Origin: Talinum fruticosum
Taxonomy: Eukaryota; Streptophyta; Magnoliopsida; Caryophyllales; Talinaceae
Length of the DNA stretch: 64,000 nt
Direction of reading: 5' to 3'
Assembly: GCA_021018815.1 (NCBI GenBank)
Contig: JAITYX010000004.1
Coordinates: forward strand, 8,937,501-9,001,500
Shown: in pieces, positions 36,847 through 46,814 of the stretch
Layout: each line of letters opens with the position of its first letter
Position numbering within the stretch: the first letter of the stretch is position 1
Notes under the pieces: generated by a model
Told to the model about the DNA's origin: nothing
Databases searched by the model: none
The model's input: only the letters and a program-made list of their open reading frames with translations
Translations under genes and position numbers: made by a program

Positions 36847-37130
36847 GTTGGGATAATTAAGCACTTTGAGGCTAAAAAGAAGCACCCTGTCTCTTCCAGG
36901 TAAGCCGACATCGAGGTAACCAAATTGATTCCTCAAGTAGAAGAGCAAGTGGCGGCTGGGGTGGAAGAGAAAGTGACAGCCCGGTTCATGGAATACTTGT
37001 CCAAGATGGGCATCCCAACACCTAACTTGGATGAGTTACATGATTAGGAGGGTCAATTCCTAGCCCAAACATCGACGAGCAAGAAAGAAAGCTTACTTGG
37101 CGATGAGTTCGAGGCAATGGTCGAGGTAAG
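36847..37130 (+). pseudogene. C-terminal CACTA coding remnant, part 2
   Basis: Directly after the nested element the frame continues as VGIIKHFEAKKKHPVSSR, a stop TAA, then in the same frame ADIEVTKLIPQVEEQV and ARFMEYLSKMGIPTPNLDEL before a second stop. Joined across the 3-bp duplication it stays in phase with 30731-30855. A donor-like GAGGTAAG follows at about 37124. This shows that the older element's gene was still open when the younger one inserted; the stops may be later. Confidence 0.7.
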
Positions 37131-37256
37131 ATTTGATATCTAATAAGAATGCATGTTTTTCTTTCGACTAATATGTGTACTTATTGAATGTATGGTGTAT
37201 GTACTTTGGGTTGTTACGAAACTCCAACATGTAGCCATTGAGTCAATTGATGTTAT

Positions 37257-37680
37257 TTGTCTTTGTTATTTCAAATGAGGGTCGTTATCCGGGAAAATAT
37301 TAACTTTTTCAGGGAAACTCGTCCATTTTTCACTAGGATACTTGAAAGTTTAACTTTTCTCTCTAGTATTATAAGTGTTGCTAATTCTTATGCGGTGATC
37401 GAGTGCATGCTAGCATCCGATCACCATCCTCTAGATCACATTATGGCAAATGTTGTTGTTGAACTCTTCAAGCCAGGTGCCCTCATTCATGGGGTAGAGC
37501 CATTGCGAGGATCGGGACAAGGTAATGGTGATAGAAGAAATACAAGGGAGAGGTTTCTATGAGTTGTTGATCCCTTCGAGCACATATCCGGACTATTGAC
37601 GAAGCTATCAATAGTTTTGTTGTTTGGCCCAAGAGTCTTGTCATCCTTCGCTGATTCGAAGGTATTTTCCGAATATATTG
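37257..37680 (+). pseudogene. Probable last coding remnant of the older CACTA element
   Basis: A frame with CMLASDHHPLDHIMANVVVE and KPGALIHGVEPL, broken by a TGA at about 37560, then LLFGPRVLSSF. The pattern (polar turn, then a beta-rich run ending in a hydrophobic-P motif) resembles the conserved tail of CACTA-encoded second proteins, but the match is weak. It could also be captured sequence. Confidence 0.35.
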
Positions 37681-37689
37681 ATCAATAAT

Positions 37690-38520
37690 TTCAATTAATA
37701 TAAATTTACAAGTTATTCATATCACCTAATTGTTATAATCTGATTTCTTTAAGAAATATTTTGCTCTCTATTTAAACCATTCTTATTGACCGTCATATTA
37801 GCCCAAATACATTTGTTATTATTACTATTCTATAGATTCGTAGTTTATGTGCTCTGTGACTCCCTAATAATTCTTATTTGTATTACTTGTGTATATATCT
37901 ATTCTTTTCTTTTAATAATATTATTATATTAATTTTACTCGACATTATTTTTCACATACTTCTCACGTCAATTAAAAAGTTATTCATATATAACCATTTT
38001 TATCTTGGCTTGTACTAACTTAAAAACGACACAAAAACTATATAAAATAGAAGTGAAATCTTAACATATCCAAGGTAGTCATTTAATATGGTCTCTTATT
38101 ATCAATTACGAACTAACTCAATAACTTATGCCAAATTGTCACAAATCTCATAACAAAATCTTGAGCTTTTTTATTAGATTTTAAGGTTAATTTAGAAAAT
38201 TCATATCTTTCTCACCTAATGTCGAATCAAGGCATAAGACCTCAAATTAAAAAGCTTGAAAAGTGATCTAAAATTTTAATTCGGATCATAAAGTCTAAAA
38301 ACGAGAACAAGAAGCTCAAAAACTTACTTGAATCAAATTGCTCCCAACTTACGTAAAAATTACACCGTTTCGATAAAAAGTCATAACTCAGGTTGTATAC
38401 CTCCAAATCATGCAAATTTGATCTATTGAAAAGATAATTTCCTGGTCTATATTTTACCATATTTATAAATTTTAATATACCCTAAATTACTCCATATTCT
38501 AACTTTATATTACCCCTTAT
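37690..38520. repeat. Dispersed long repeat, copy 2 (LTR-like)
   Basis: 37731-38165 matches 15686-16165 with many substitutions and small gaps. Beyond 38165 it continues with sequence (for example CATAACTCAGGTTGTATAC) of the kind found in plant LTRs. No coding domain is seen. Confidence 0.55.
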
Positions 38521-38720
38521 TTGACACCCATGGGCGGATCCAATGTGTTAGGAGTGGTGTCACTTGACACCACTATTTTTTGAAAAAAAAATAATATGAA
38601 TTTTTTAAAAAATTATAGGTATATAATTTGAGACCACAAAAAATCAAAAAGTGTTAGTTGGTTTAGTGGTTAAGGGAGTTTATGTTAGCCAAGCTAGCTT
38701 TGTTCAATTCCCAACGCAAC
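38521..38720 (+). repeat. tRNA-related SINE-like segment
   Basis: GGTTTAGTGGTTAAGGG (about 38660, A-box-like) and GTTCAATTCCC (38701-38711, B-box-like) are spaced like an RNA polymerase III internal promoter. The preceding TGGGCGGATCCAATGTG resembles ends seen in plant short repeats. It could be a SINE or a tRNA-like fragment in another element. Confidence 0.35.
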
Positions 38721-41472
38721 TGATTTCGTTTTTCATTCCAGACTTTTTTAAACTCTATGTAGAGGTCCTTTCCCAAATAACTTCTAACTTCTCACAATTC
38801 TCTTGCTCCCAAATCCTCAAAGCTCTAGCAGCGACAACCAGAAGCAGAGGCAAAGAGGGAGCGGGTGAACAAAGAAGGACATGGAGGAAAGGGAGCGAGA
38901 ACCAAAGCCGAACGAGAAAGGGAGAACAAGAAATAGAGTCGAACGAGAGAGGGAGAGCGAGAACTAGAGATAGAAGGAGAACCCGAGCAGGGACAGAGGG
39001 ATCGAGAACCAGAGATGGCAGGAGAGCGAGACAGAGGCAGAGGGATGAGTAAAGGGAGAGAGAGACCAAGGGCGAACGACACAGAGGAGGAATAATGAGC
39101 AACAACCAGTGGAGAAGAAGAAGGAGGAAGGCAGAATCCCAAATCAATTGTTCAAATAGTATAACTCGAGGTTGGTAATTCAAACTCTTAAATTAACGAA
39201 AATTTCAAAGTCTGAATGAATTTGTTGTTGAATTTTTGGATTTGGTTTAAATCATGGAAATGAATTAGGAGGTCTAGCATATGAATGAATTGGGAAGTAA
39301 TGACTTAGATTGAAAATTCGTAGATTTGATTACTTTTTGTTGGGTTGTTGTGCTTGTTTTATGAAGTCTCAGGAATTCGTATGTTTGAACTGGTATAATT
39401 GAGTTACAGTGACAAATTGTGATATAAGGATTCACTTTGGTGGAGTATTAGGCGAATTGGGATACAAAATATTTGTTGTGACCATTGTTTGGTGAAGGTG
39501 AATCAGAACAACAATATGAGTTGTTAAAGGTTTAGACTCGGTTTTGAATACAATTAGTAAATTAATTAGTCAATTGATTTTGCCTTGTTGGATGCCTTGT
39601 TAATCGATTATAGGTTGGCGAAAATCAGAAGTGAATTACGCAAACGAGTCCAACCTAAAAGGAACTGAACTAAACTTGAGAATAGCTCGAATTGAAAGAA
39701 ATTAAGTTCTAGAATGAAATTGAGTATTATATGGCTGAATGTGTTTTTGAGAGAATATCGAGATGGGAATTACCGAATGTTTGTGAATTAATGAGATGAA
39801 TTATATTAGGTTGGGAAAATAAGAAACGAATCGAACTTGAATCTGAAACTGAATCTAAAACATAGTGAACCTGAAATGGATAGAGCCTAAATTTGTGCTG
39901 AATTGAATATGCAAGCTTTTAACTTGAATTTTTGAGATTGGTGGAATTGAAAAGTGAATATTGGTTTTGAATACGAGTTTCGTAAGTTTTGTTTACATCT
40001 GTTTATGCAGGTTTATTTTACGTCTGTTTACGCAACTTTGTTTAGACAAAATCTTTTGGGATAGTTTTGTAAATGATTCAGTAGTGCATTTTGAAAGAAG
40101 GTTTACATAATTTCTGTTTAAAACGATCTTGTATTGATTTAAGAATAAATGATATTTGAACCCAAGTTGCAGGTTTTTAATATATTACAAATGATTGTGA
40201 ATTAATTCCAAGTTGTCGGTTTTACATGGAAGTGGTTTGATCGGTTTTACATGGAATTGGTTTGATCTCTATTAATATGATTTATTATCTTATCTTGTTG
40301 AGTTATGATTTAAATGCTTTTGAAATGTGAGTTTTGATGGTTTTGAATCTATAAAGTGTCATGTTTTGAAACGAGATGGGATTGAGCTATTTCTTATAAA
40401 ATGTGACTTTAAATAAGAATTGACAAATGTGGATTTTCCCGGTTTATTCCTAAAATTTGAAAATTGAAGTGAATGATTTTAAGAGTGAGGGAGTCTAGTA
40501 CCACAGAATTCCTAATGCGGTCTAGGTTGATGGTCTAGTACTAACGAGGGAGTTCGGTCGATGTGGTCCAACCATGGGACTCCAGCAGGCAGTCCGTGCT
40601 TCCTTGTTAACTTGATCCAGTGGTAATAGAGTTCCTCTTTGACTTTAGTAGTTCCAGGGATTTGAAAAATTCAGTTGCATTGCGGTCAACCAAATGAAAA
40701 GGGTACCATTGTTTAGACAAGGATCTGATACTCTGAAAATAACATTTATTCAATTAGGGAATTGAATAATGATTTGACATTTGAAAATAACATTTATTCA
40801 ATTATGGAATTGAATAATGGTTGATGTTTAAAAATATCTTTTTATTCAATTAGGGAATTGAATAATGATTTAATACTTGAAAATACCTTTTATTCAATTG
40901 GGGAATTGAATAATAGTTTGCTAAACGAGTTGATTAAAGCGCATTGGTGACAATGCAACGTTGAAAATCCAAAAGTTGAAAGATGATTAAAATTGTGTTT
41001 TGGTTTGGTTTGGTTTGGTTCATTAGTTGGTTGTTTGGAAATATGAGAAATAATTAATCAAGAAGTATGCAGAGCTCGTGGGGTGTTTAAAATAGAGTTG
41101 GAAATATGGAATGAAAGTTTAAAATCTAATTGATGGACTATGTTGTTAAAGTGATAATACTCTATGGCTTGTATATATATTGTTTAATGTGTAAAGGTTG
41201 TGGTATTGGGATAGAATTACCTATTGAGTGTATGGTTTGCTCACCCTATTTCTCTCTTTCCTTTTTAGGTACATGCTAAGCAAATCAGAAGGTTTCTGTT
41301 TCAATTGAACATACTCCTTGTGGAACATGCTTGATGTGAAGTCTTATGTGGTTTTCTTTGATGTACTTTGCTTTATTATTCTTTGTATATGCATAAATGA
41401 GTTCATGTAGCTTATAGAAGTCAAGTTATAGGTCAAATTACTATTTTAAATTTTAATTCCATATTGGATGTA
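38721..41472. other. Gene-free repeat-derived stretch
   Basis: A purine-rich block (38830-39130) produces spurious Arg- or Leu-rich open frames. The remainder is AT-rich without conserved domains, has a TTTGG microsatellite at about 41003-41020 and a tandem array at 40733-40922, and leads into the shared repeat at 41473. It is probably non-coding LTR-element sequence. Confidence 0.5.
40733..40922. repeat. Four tandem copies of a 48-bp palindrome-bearing unit
   Basis: ATTCAATT(A/G)GGGAATTGAAT (one copy has TATGG) recurs at 40748, 40796, 40844 and 40892, exactly 48 bp apart. The core is a near-perfect palindrome (ATTCAATT..AATTGAAT), so the array holds four hairpin-capable sites. Confidence 0.92.
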
Positions 41473-41745
41473 CTTCAGTTGTGGCCATTGAGTTAGAGGT
41501 TGTATACTTTGAGCGTCCGGCTCGTTGAGTTTTATTGTGATTTTGTGCGGGAATAAGCTTTAAGCCTAGGGGAATTACCATATCACAAATAGAACTATAG
41601 CTGAAATTTTCGAAAAATTTTCAAAGAAAATGGAAAATCACCTCTATTACTCTAAGCTGGAGGATAACAAATCAACTTAGAAGTCCTAATTAGCTTTAAA
41701 AGTTCCTTTGGGGAATCCTGACGATGTAATACTTTATTGGCAAGA
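41473..41745. repeat. Dispersed repeat shared with 56665-56945
   Basis: Both copies contain, in order, GTTGAGTTTTATTGTGATTTT-like sequence, TTTAAGCCTAGGGGA, AAATCACCTCTATTAC and CCTTAATTAGC/CCTAATTAGC. They are probably the same LTR-type family. Here the match stops where pararetrovirus-like sequence begins. Confidence 0.7.
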
Positions 41746-42239
41746 GCAAGGGGTTTCAATGATAATTGAAAATAATTTTCAAAAGTTGTATTCTCCATTC
41801 ACACCAAAACCACAAGTCAAATTATATTCACCATAAATGGACATTTTGTCCCTATTGATAAGTTAAATAAGGCTTATATTCATCATATAGTTGAATTTAC
41901 ATGCAGAAAGCATGGTGAGAAGGTAGTACCACTCAACGAGAAACTGTTTTAAAAATTTATCTATTTGAGCTTAACGTTAAAAGGAAATTATTGAGCAACA
42001 AGAAGAGTTATGCAAAGAACTTTATTTTAATAATACTCTAAAATTATGGGATAAAGATGGATAAGACATCTGCAAAAATTACCCTTATAAATCTTAATAC
42101 TATTATTCTAGTTAAACAAATGGTGTACAATTAATACACAAATTAAAGAATTCCTAAAAAAGGTTTGATTATAAACAGTAAGACATTACACAAGTCCCGC
42201 ATTTATGGTAATTAATCATTATGAAGGAAATAGAGGTCA

Positions 42240-42881
42240 AATTAAAAAGGTAGTCAATTATAAAAAAAAACTCAATGATAATACTAGGGCTGAGCAAAAT
42301 ATTGGGAATCGATTGGACCAAACCGTTTATTCGGTTAATTAAACCAGATTAAATTTTCTGGTTAACCGAACTAGTGAATCGATAACCTATCCTGTTCATT
42401 TTCGGTTTGGGATTTTAAAGCCGACGATTAACCGGAATTAAACCGATAAGTTTTTTTAAAAAAATTACCTAAACCAAAAAAATTTACAAGGTTCTCTTCT
42501 ACCTCCTGAGGAAAGGCTCTAAGCACAGTCCATGCAACGAGGTTATCCAGCTTGGATATGATACGTCTTTGCGTTTTTAAAAGTGGATATTGGCAAATAA
42601 AAGCTGGATGAAGAAAGTTCGTTTTAACCTTCTTTAGTGCTCCTCAAGAACATTATGAGTGACTTGTAATGCCATTTGATCTAAAAAATGCACCTCAAAT
42701 ATTTCAAAGAAGAATGGATAACATCTTTAAAGACCTAAATCATTGTTACATAGTTTATATTGATGATATCCTCATCTTCTCTAAGACAATAGAGCAATAC
42801 AAAAATGATGTTCTAACTATTACCCAAAGATGTATTGATCATGACATTGTTCTTAGAAAAATAAATACATCTATATACTAA
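42240..42881 (+). pseudogene. Caulimovirid reverse transcriptase, broken
   Basis: The entry block ends near 42280. It then breaks at an inserted repeat (about 42285-42480) and resumes near 42590. The longest clean frame is 42669-42881 and carries LKNAPQIFQRRMD and YIVYIDDILIFSK, typical of the pararetrovirus palm subdomain with its Y-x-D-D catalytic pair. Stops lie on both sides of that frame. Confidence 0.8.
42285..42480. repeat. hAT-like small element fragment inside the viral reverse transcriptase
   Basis: Starts TAGGGCTGAGCAAAAT and is rich in alternating CGGTTTAACCG-type motifs (GGTTAACCGAAC, ATTAACCGGAATTAAACCG). This is a composition typical of a common plant hAT-type MITE. A matching right end was not found, so its limits are approximate. 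Confidence 0.5.
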
Positions 42882-43159
42882 ACAAGAAATAGAGTTTTTA
42901 GGTCTAGAAATCAAAGCAGGACAAGTAATTCTACGGAAGCATATCTTAGAAAAAATAGAAAAATTTCCTGAAAAAATTGAAGATCAAAATCAACTAAAAT
43001 GTTTTTGAGATGTTTCACATATGCTTCGAATTTCCTTAAAGATCTTGCTAAGCTAGGAAGCCTTTACAACAAAAGATTAAAAAAGAGATAAGTTGGACTT
43101 GGACCGCTAATGATTCAAATATTGTGAAGAACTTTTAAAAATTATGCAAAAATCTTGCT

Positions 43160-43555
43160 ATGCTTAATTTTCCTAACAATGAAGATGATCCGATTCTTGA
43201 GACAGATATTAATAATGAGCATTGTAGTGCAATACTAAAAATCAAAGAAGGAGAAAAACTTTACAAATATTGTAGTGAAAGTTTTAACAAAAACAAATGC
43301 AATAATCCTATGATGGAAAAAGAGATTCTTACAGTAATAAGGGGAATTGAAAAAACTTCATATTTTTAGCCCTAAAACCTTTTCTCATTCAAACCGATTG
43401 CAAAAGAATACTTAGGTTTGTGAAAAATAATTTATCAAATATGCAAGTGCTAGGGAGACTCCTATGTCGGCAATTATGGCTTAACCTATTTTCTTTTTCT
43501 ATTGAACATATACAAGAATCGAAGAACTCTTTAGTCGACAGTCTTACACGGGATT
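43160..43555 (+). pseudogene. Caulimovirid RNase H, broken
   Basis: The frame 43160-43369 has the block LYKYCSESFNKNKCNNPMME, then a stop at about 43367. A shifted frame carries the Asp-containing QTDCKR and the HI-x-ES-x-NSL-x-D-x-L-x-RD ending typical of the retroviral/pararetroviral RNase H tail. Inactive. Confidence 0.75.
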
Positions 43556-44477
43556 AACCTATGTGGAACATAGCCGCACTCTTGCCCAACCGGAATAAAT
43601 AAATGAAGAAGTGTTGTTACTATTAGAACGGGTGTCACCTTCTAGTAGATTCGTATTAGATACCTTAGTAGAATTTCAACCGAAAAGATTTCGGTTTGGT
43701 ATGATCTATTCACTCTACTTAATAGCGAGAGATATTGAATCTCCTGGACATGCAAATTCGTTACTTGAATAGTCCTTTAGACATTCAAGAAAAATAAGAG
43801 GATATGTACATGAAATATGGTTCGAGAGAATGGTATGCAAGCGTCATTGATCATTGGAACAATTATTCCTATGATATATGGGAATCATGAGGATCCCAAA
43901 GAACTTTGTATCATAATTTTGGAGTAGGAGGAGTAAGAATATATAAAACAATTCAAACTAATGATCCCTTATTAGATGCATGAAAATATAGAATAATAAC
44001 TTGTTTCGGAGGAGGAGTTCCAACACCTAATAGCCCTTTTTTCTCAAGATTAACCAAGTTTGAAAAATGCATGTTCAAAAAGATCCATTGGATTTTCATT
44101 ACAAATGAAGAACTGATAACTCCACCTCTGTTGGCTAGTATTAACATACGTATTCATTGTTTTGTCATAAAATTTGAAGATGGAAAACTAAATCCGCTTA
44201 TTATTTAATTTAAGTCGTTGATTTAGACGATCTAGAGGATTTAGAGTATAATTGGATTCTTCAATATGTATCGCCAAATGTGGCCCATGATTGAAAGAGG
44301 TCACAAATCGGTGCATCTGCGGAAATATTACATTTAGATATCCAAGTGAGTTGAAGGAATACTCGGAAGATAATGGTGTCATTTCTAAAGATATTGATGA
44401 TTATATATTTGAAGTCGGAGGTGGAAAATTTTTATCTCAAGAAGAAAAACTATATATACATGCTTTATTCTCACAAT

Positions 44478-44655
44478 GGAGTTAGGGATGGTAACGAGGC
44501 GAGGAATCGGGGTCCCGACCCAAGGTGGGGAAAAATCCCCGCCCGAACAGGGAATGGGACGGGGACGAGGACAGATTTCCATCCTCGAGCGAGGACGGGG
44601 ACGGGGATGGGGAGAGTCTTGTCCTCGTTCCCCGCCCCGCTCCCCTTTTTTAACA
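44478..44655. repeat. GC-rich hAT-type MITE end
   Basis: Begins TAGGGATGGTAACGAGGCGA and is dominated by GGGGACGGGGA and CCCCGCCC motifs, as in a very common plant hAT MITE family. The second terminus (..CCATCCCTA) is not visible, so it is truncated. Arg/Gly-rich open frames here are by-products. Confidence 0.55.
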
Positions 44656-45543
44656 TAATTTTTCTATGAAGGGTAGTTTTGACATTTTGTAATCTGCTAA
44701 ACCCTAGACTTAGGTATAAAACAAACCACCCACCCACTTTTACCTCCTTCCTAGCCGTCCCCCTCCTCTCTATCTCTCTCTCTTTTGCTATAATCCTAGG
44801 CTTCTCCAGGTTTTCTATCAACTCACTCTTTTTCTCCTTTTGCCTCTTCTAATCCCTCCTCTCTCTCTTCTACTCTACTGTCTCTCCCACTCGTTCCTCA
44901 CTCTCTCTCTATCTATCCCTTCTACTCTAATGTAGTCTTTCCGCATCCGGAACAAAGGAAATGGCAACCATGTCCATGGCTTCTCCTTTATTGTCACAAC
45001 CGCAAATTTCGTCGCTTGCACTGCCGACTGTCATTCACAACCCGCGCAACCTATCATCATGATGGTCATCGGGATTCCAACCTAAAGCTACGGTAATGAT
45101 AGTAACCAAACCCCCAATAACAATCCTACCCCGGAACTAGTAGCAACGAGTGGCAAATTGACGGGCTAAATAAGCCCCGAGATTGAACTCGGACACATCT
45201 CCCGTCCACATCACATATAAACAAAGCAATTCGGAGAGACGCATATTATTTCCACTTGTCATCCCTCCCAAACAGGACCATGGCCCAAAACTCGATGGAT
45301 ATACCGAATACAGGGGTTCCTAACGGTGGTCGCCTTAGTCGAACTAGGATGATAGTCCTGCTCACCGAAATAGAATGCCAAAATTGCATCGAACCGAAAG
45401 AATCGGGAACTACACGGTGTCCAAGTCCAAGGTCGCAAGGGAGGGAAAATAAAGCATTAAACTCACTAAGAGTGAATTCATGATACCTCCCTAACAGGCG
45501 AAAGGAAACTAAGCCATGCTCGGCGTGAGAACCACTCCCAATA
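44656..45543. other. No recognised gene
   Basis: A CT-rich stretch (44690-44930) is followed by mixed-composition sequence. Open frames such as 45256-45483 lack known domains. It is likely part of the Athila-like element to its right. Confidence 0.4.
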
Positions 45544-45899
45544 TCAACGAGTTAATGTGCTTAGAAATTCCAAAGTCGGGCTTCTATAGGTCCCTAATCG
45601 AATATTCACAAAATTTAACAAACCACACCGTTGAACCATCCAAAGAAAATCCTCAAGCAAACCCAACCTTTCTAAACTAATCTCATCATAATAACGAGTG
45701 GCAACAATTTCACGACTAAGCAATGAATTGTAGCGTTCAATATGTTCAGGATGAGGTAAGTTAAGGTTGTTTGGATTACCTCTGTTTCGCGAAATACGGA
45801 CATTCCGGGGTGGTGGACGAGTTGCTCTATTCACGGGCTGCGGAGCTCGATCGGGAGGGCTCCCCATGAGTGAACTTCGCCTTTTGGGTGCCATTGGAG
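45544..45899 (-). pseudogene. Athila-type additional ORF (plant transposon protein)
   Basis: Reads MAPKRRSSLMGSPPDRAPQP and later IVATRYYDEISLERLGLL and YRSPTLEFLSTL. This layout (MAPKRR start, -x-TRY-x-(10)-L-x-x-LGL-, -TLEFLSTL) recurs in the extra ORF found 3' of pol in Athila-like Ty3/gypsy elements. It lies downstream of the minus-strand pol remnant, as expected. It ends early (TGA near 45544), so it is truncated or frameshifted. Function in the family is unknown; an envelope-like role has been proposed. Confidence 0.55.
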
Positions 45900-46489
45900 C
45901 AAATTTTAGAATGTAGACCAAGTTAAGAAGCAGAATTTTGGTGGAGAAGAATGGGCAAGAAAAGAGATGATTTTTATGGAAGAAGGAAGAAGAGTAGAGA
46001 AAAGAGGACGGGGAAGGCGGCGAGGACCGTAGCATCGCCATGAACAGCCAGGCGCCGGCGAGAAGAACTGGAGCAGCAGAGAGGGACAACGCCGGCGTGA
46101 ACAGTCAGAGCTACAGCGCGAGTTCTGCGAGAAGAGAAGATGCGAGAATTTCGCGTAGAGGAGAGAAAAACAAGAAAAGGGAAACAAAACAAGACACCGG
46201 CGAATAGAAGACGGTGGTGGCCGGTGAGTAACGAGACGCCTGCGAAAACAAGGCGTGGAAAGAGACGCAAAACCAGCGTGGAGGGAGAGAAAATTGAAGA
46301 AGAAAAAGAACAGATCGGGTGAATGTGGTGAGAAATTTGGAGTTTAGAAGAGATTTGAGATAGAAGAGGAGAATGGAGTTGGAGGTATTGCTATGGAGGG
46401 TGTAAGGGCAGAGAGAGCAAGAAGAAGAAGAGGCGAGGGTACAGTGAGGAGAGAGACAAGAAATCGGACTCAAAAGCCACCCGCGCAGA

Positions 46490-46670
46490 ACATTACATCC
46501 GACACGGGCCGTTTCGTTGAAACGGTCGAGGCCGTGTCGGATGCTCGCCGCGAATACTGCGCCCAAAGTCGGCCCGTTTTCAATGAAAACGGGTGCGCTG
46601 CTGCTAAGTTGGAGATAGCACCCAACACGGGCCGTTTACGTGGAAACGGGTAGCCCGTTGTGGTTCGCTG
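46490..46670. repeat. Imperfect palindromes around ACACGGGCCGTTT
   Basis: Three related blocks with GACACGGGCCGTTTCG, CGGCCCGTTTTCAATGAAAACGG and ACACGGGCCGTTTACG. Similar blocks occur in the LTR at 49490-49680. They lie between pol and the extra ORF of the minus-strand element. Confidence 0.6.
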
Positions 46671-46814
46671 CCTCGCTCGTTTTTTTTTTTTCATAAACAC
46701 AATAAACGGCTTGGGTTGCGTCCCAAGAAGCGCTTGTTTTAAGTCATTAGCTTGACCATATACAAGTCATTCCTCATGGTTTACCCGGGTCGGTAAGAGC
46801 ATAATAGATGGTCT

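Larger units (their letters stand above)
28458..37690 (+). mobile_element. Older CACTA element (host of the nested insertion)
   Basis: The left end at 28458 reads TACTACTACAAAAG, one base from CACTACTACAAAAG, followed by repeated TTAGCGACGG subterminal motifs in both orientations (28489-28720). A GC-rich leader (28790-29020) follows. It carries two coding remnants on the plus strand: a transposase-associated N-terminal part (29816-30649) and a C-terminal part that is interrupted at 30855 and resumes at 36847. The catalytic Transposase_21 core is missing from its own coding remnants. The right terminus was not found. The limit near 37690 is where coding-like sequence stops and another repeat begins. 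Confidence 0.7.
41746..44475 (+). mobile_element. Endogenous caulimovirid (plant pararetrovirus) remnant
   Basis: A decayed plus-strand copy of a Caulimoviridae-type polyprotein. It contains protease/reverse-transcriptase entry sequence near 42050-42280, reverse transcriptase with the YIDDI active-site box (about 42750-42770), and an RNase H region (43160-43555) with the YCSESF block and a conserved IEHI motif. Numerous stops and frameshifts occur throughout, and a foreign segment sits inside the reverse transcriptase. Sequence to 44475 continues without a recognisable domain and may be a downstream viral frame. The genus is uncertain (florendovirus-like is possible). It is inactive. Confidence 0.75.

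Noticed and set aside
38651..39183. 133-codon Arg-rich plus frame and 142-codon Leu-rich minus frame
   Set aside because: They are mirror images of one purine-rich stretch. Repetitive composition, no family resemblance.
45906..46566. Several minus-strand frames of 93-151 codons rich in Ser, Leu and Phe
   Set aside because: Composition reflects a CT-rich non-coding part of the gypsy element. They overlap each other in different frames and match no family.
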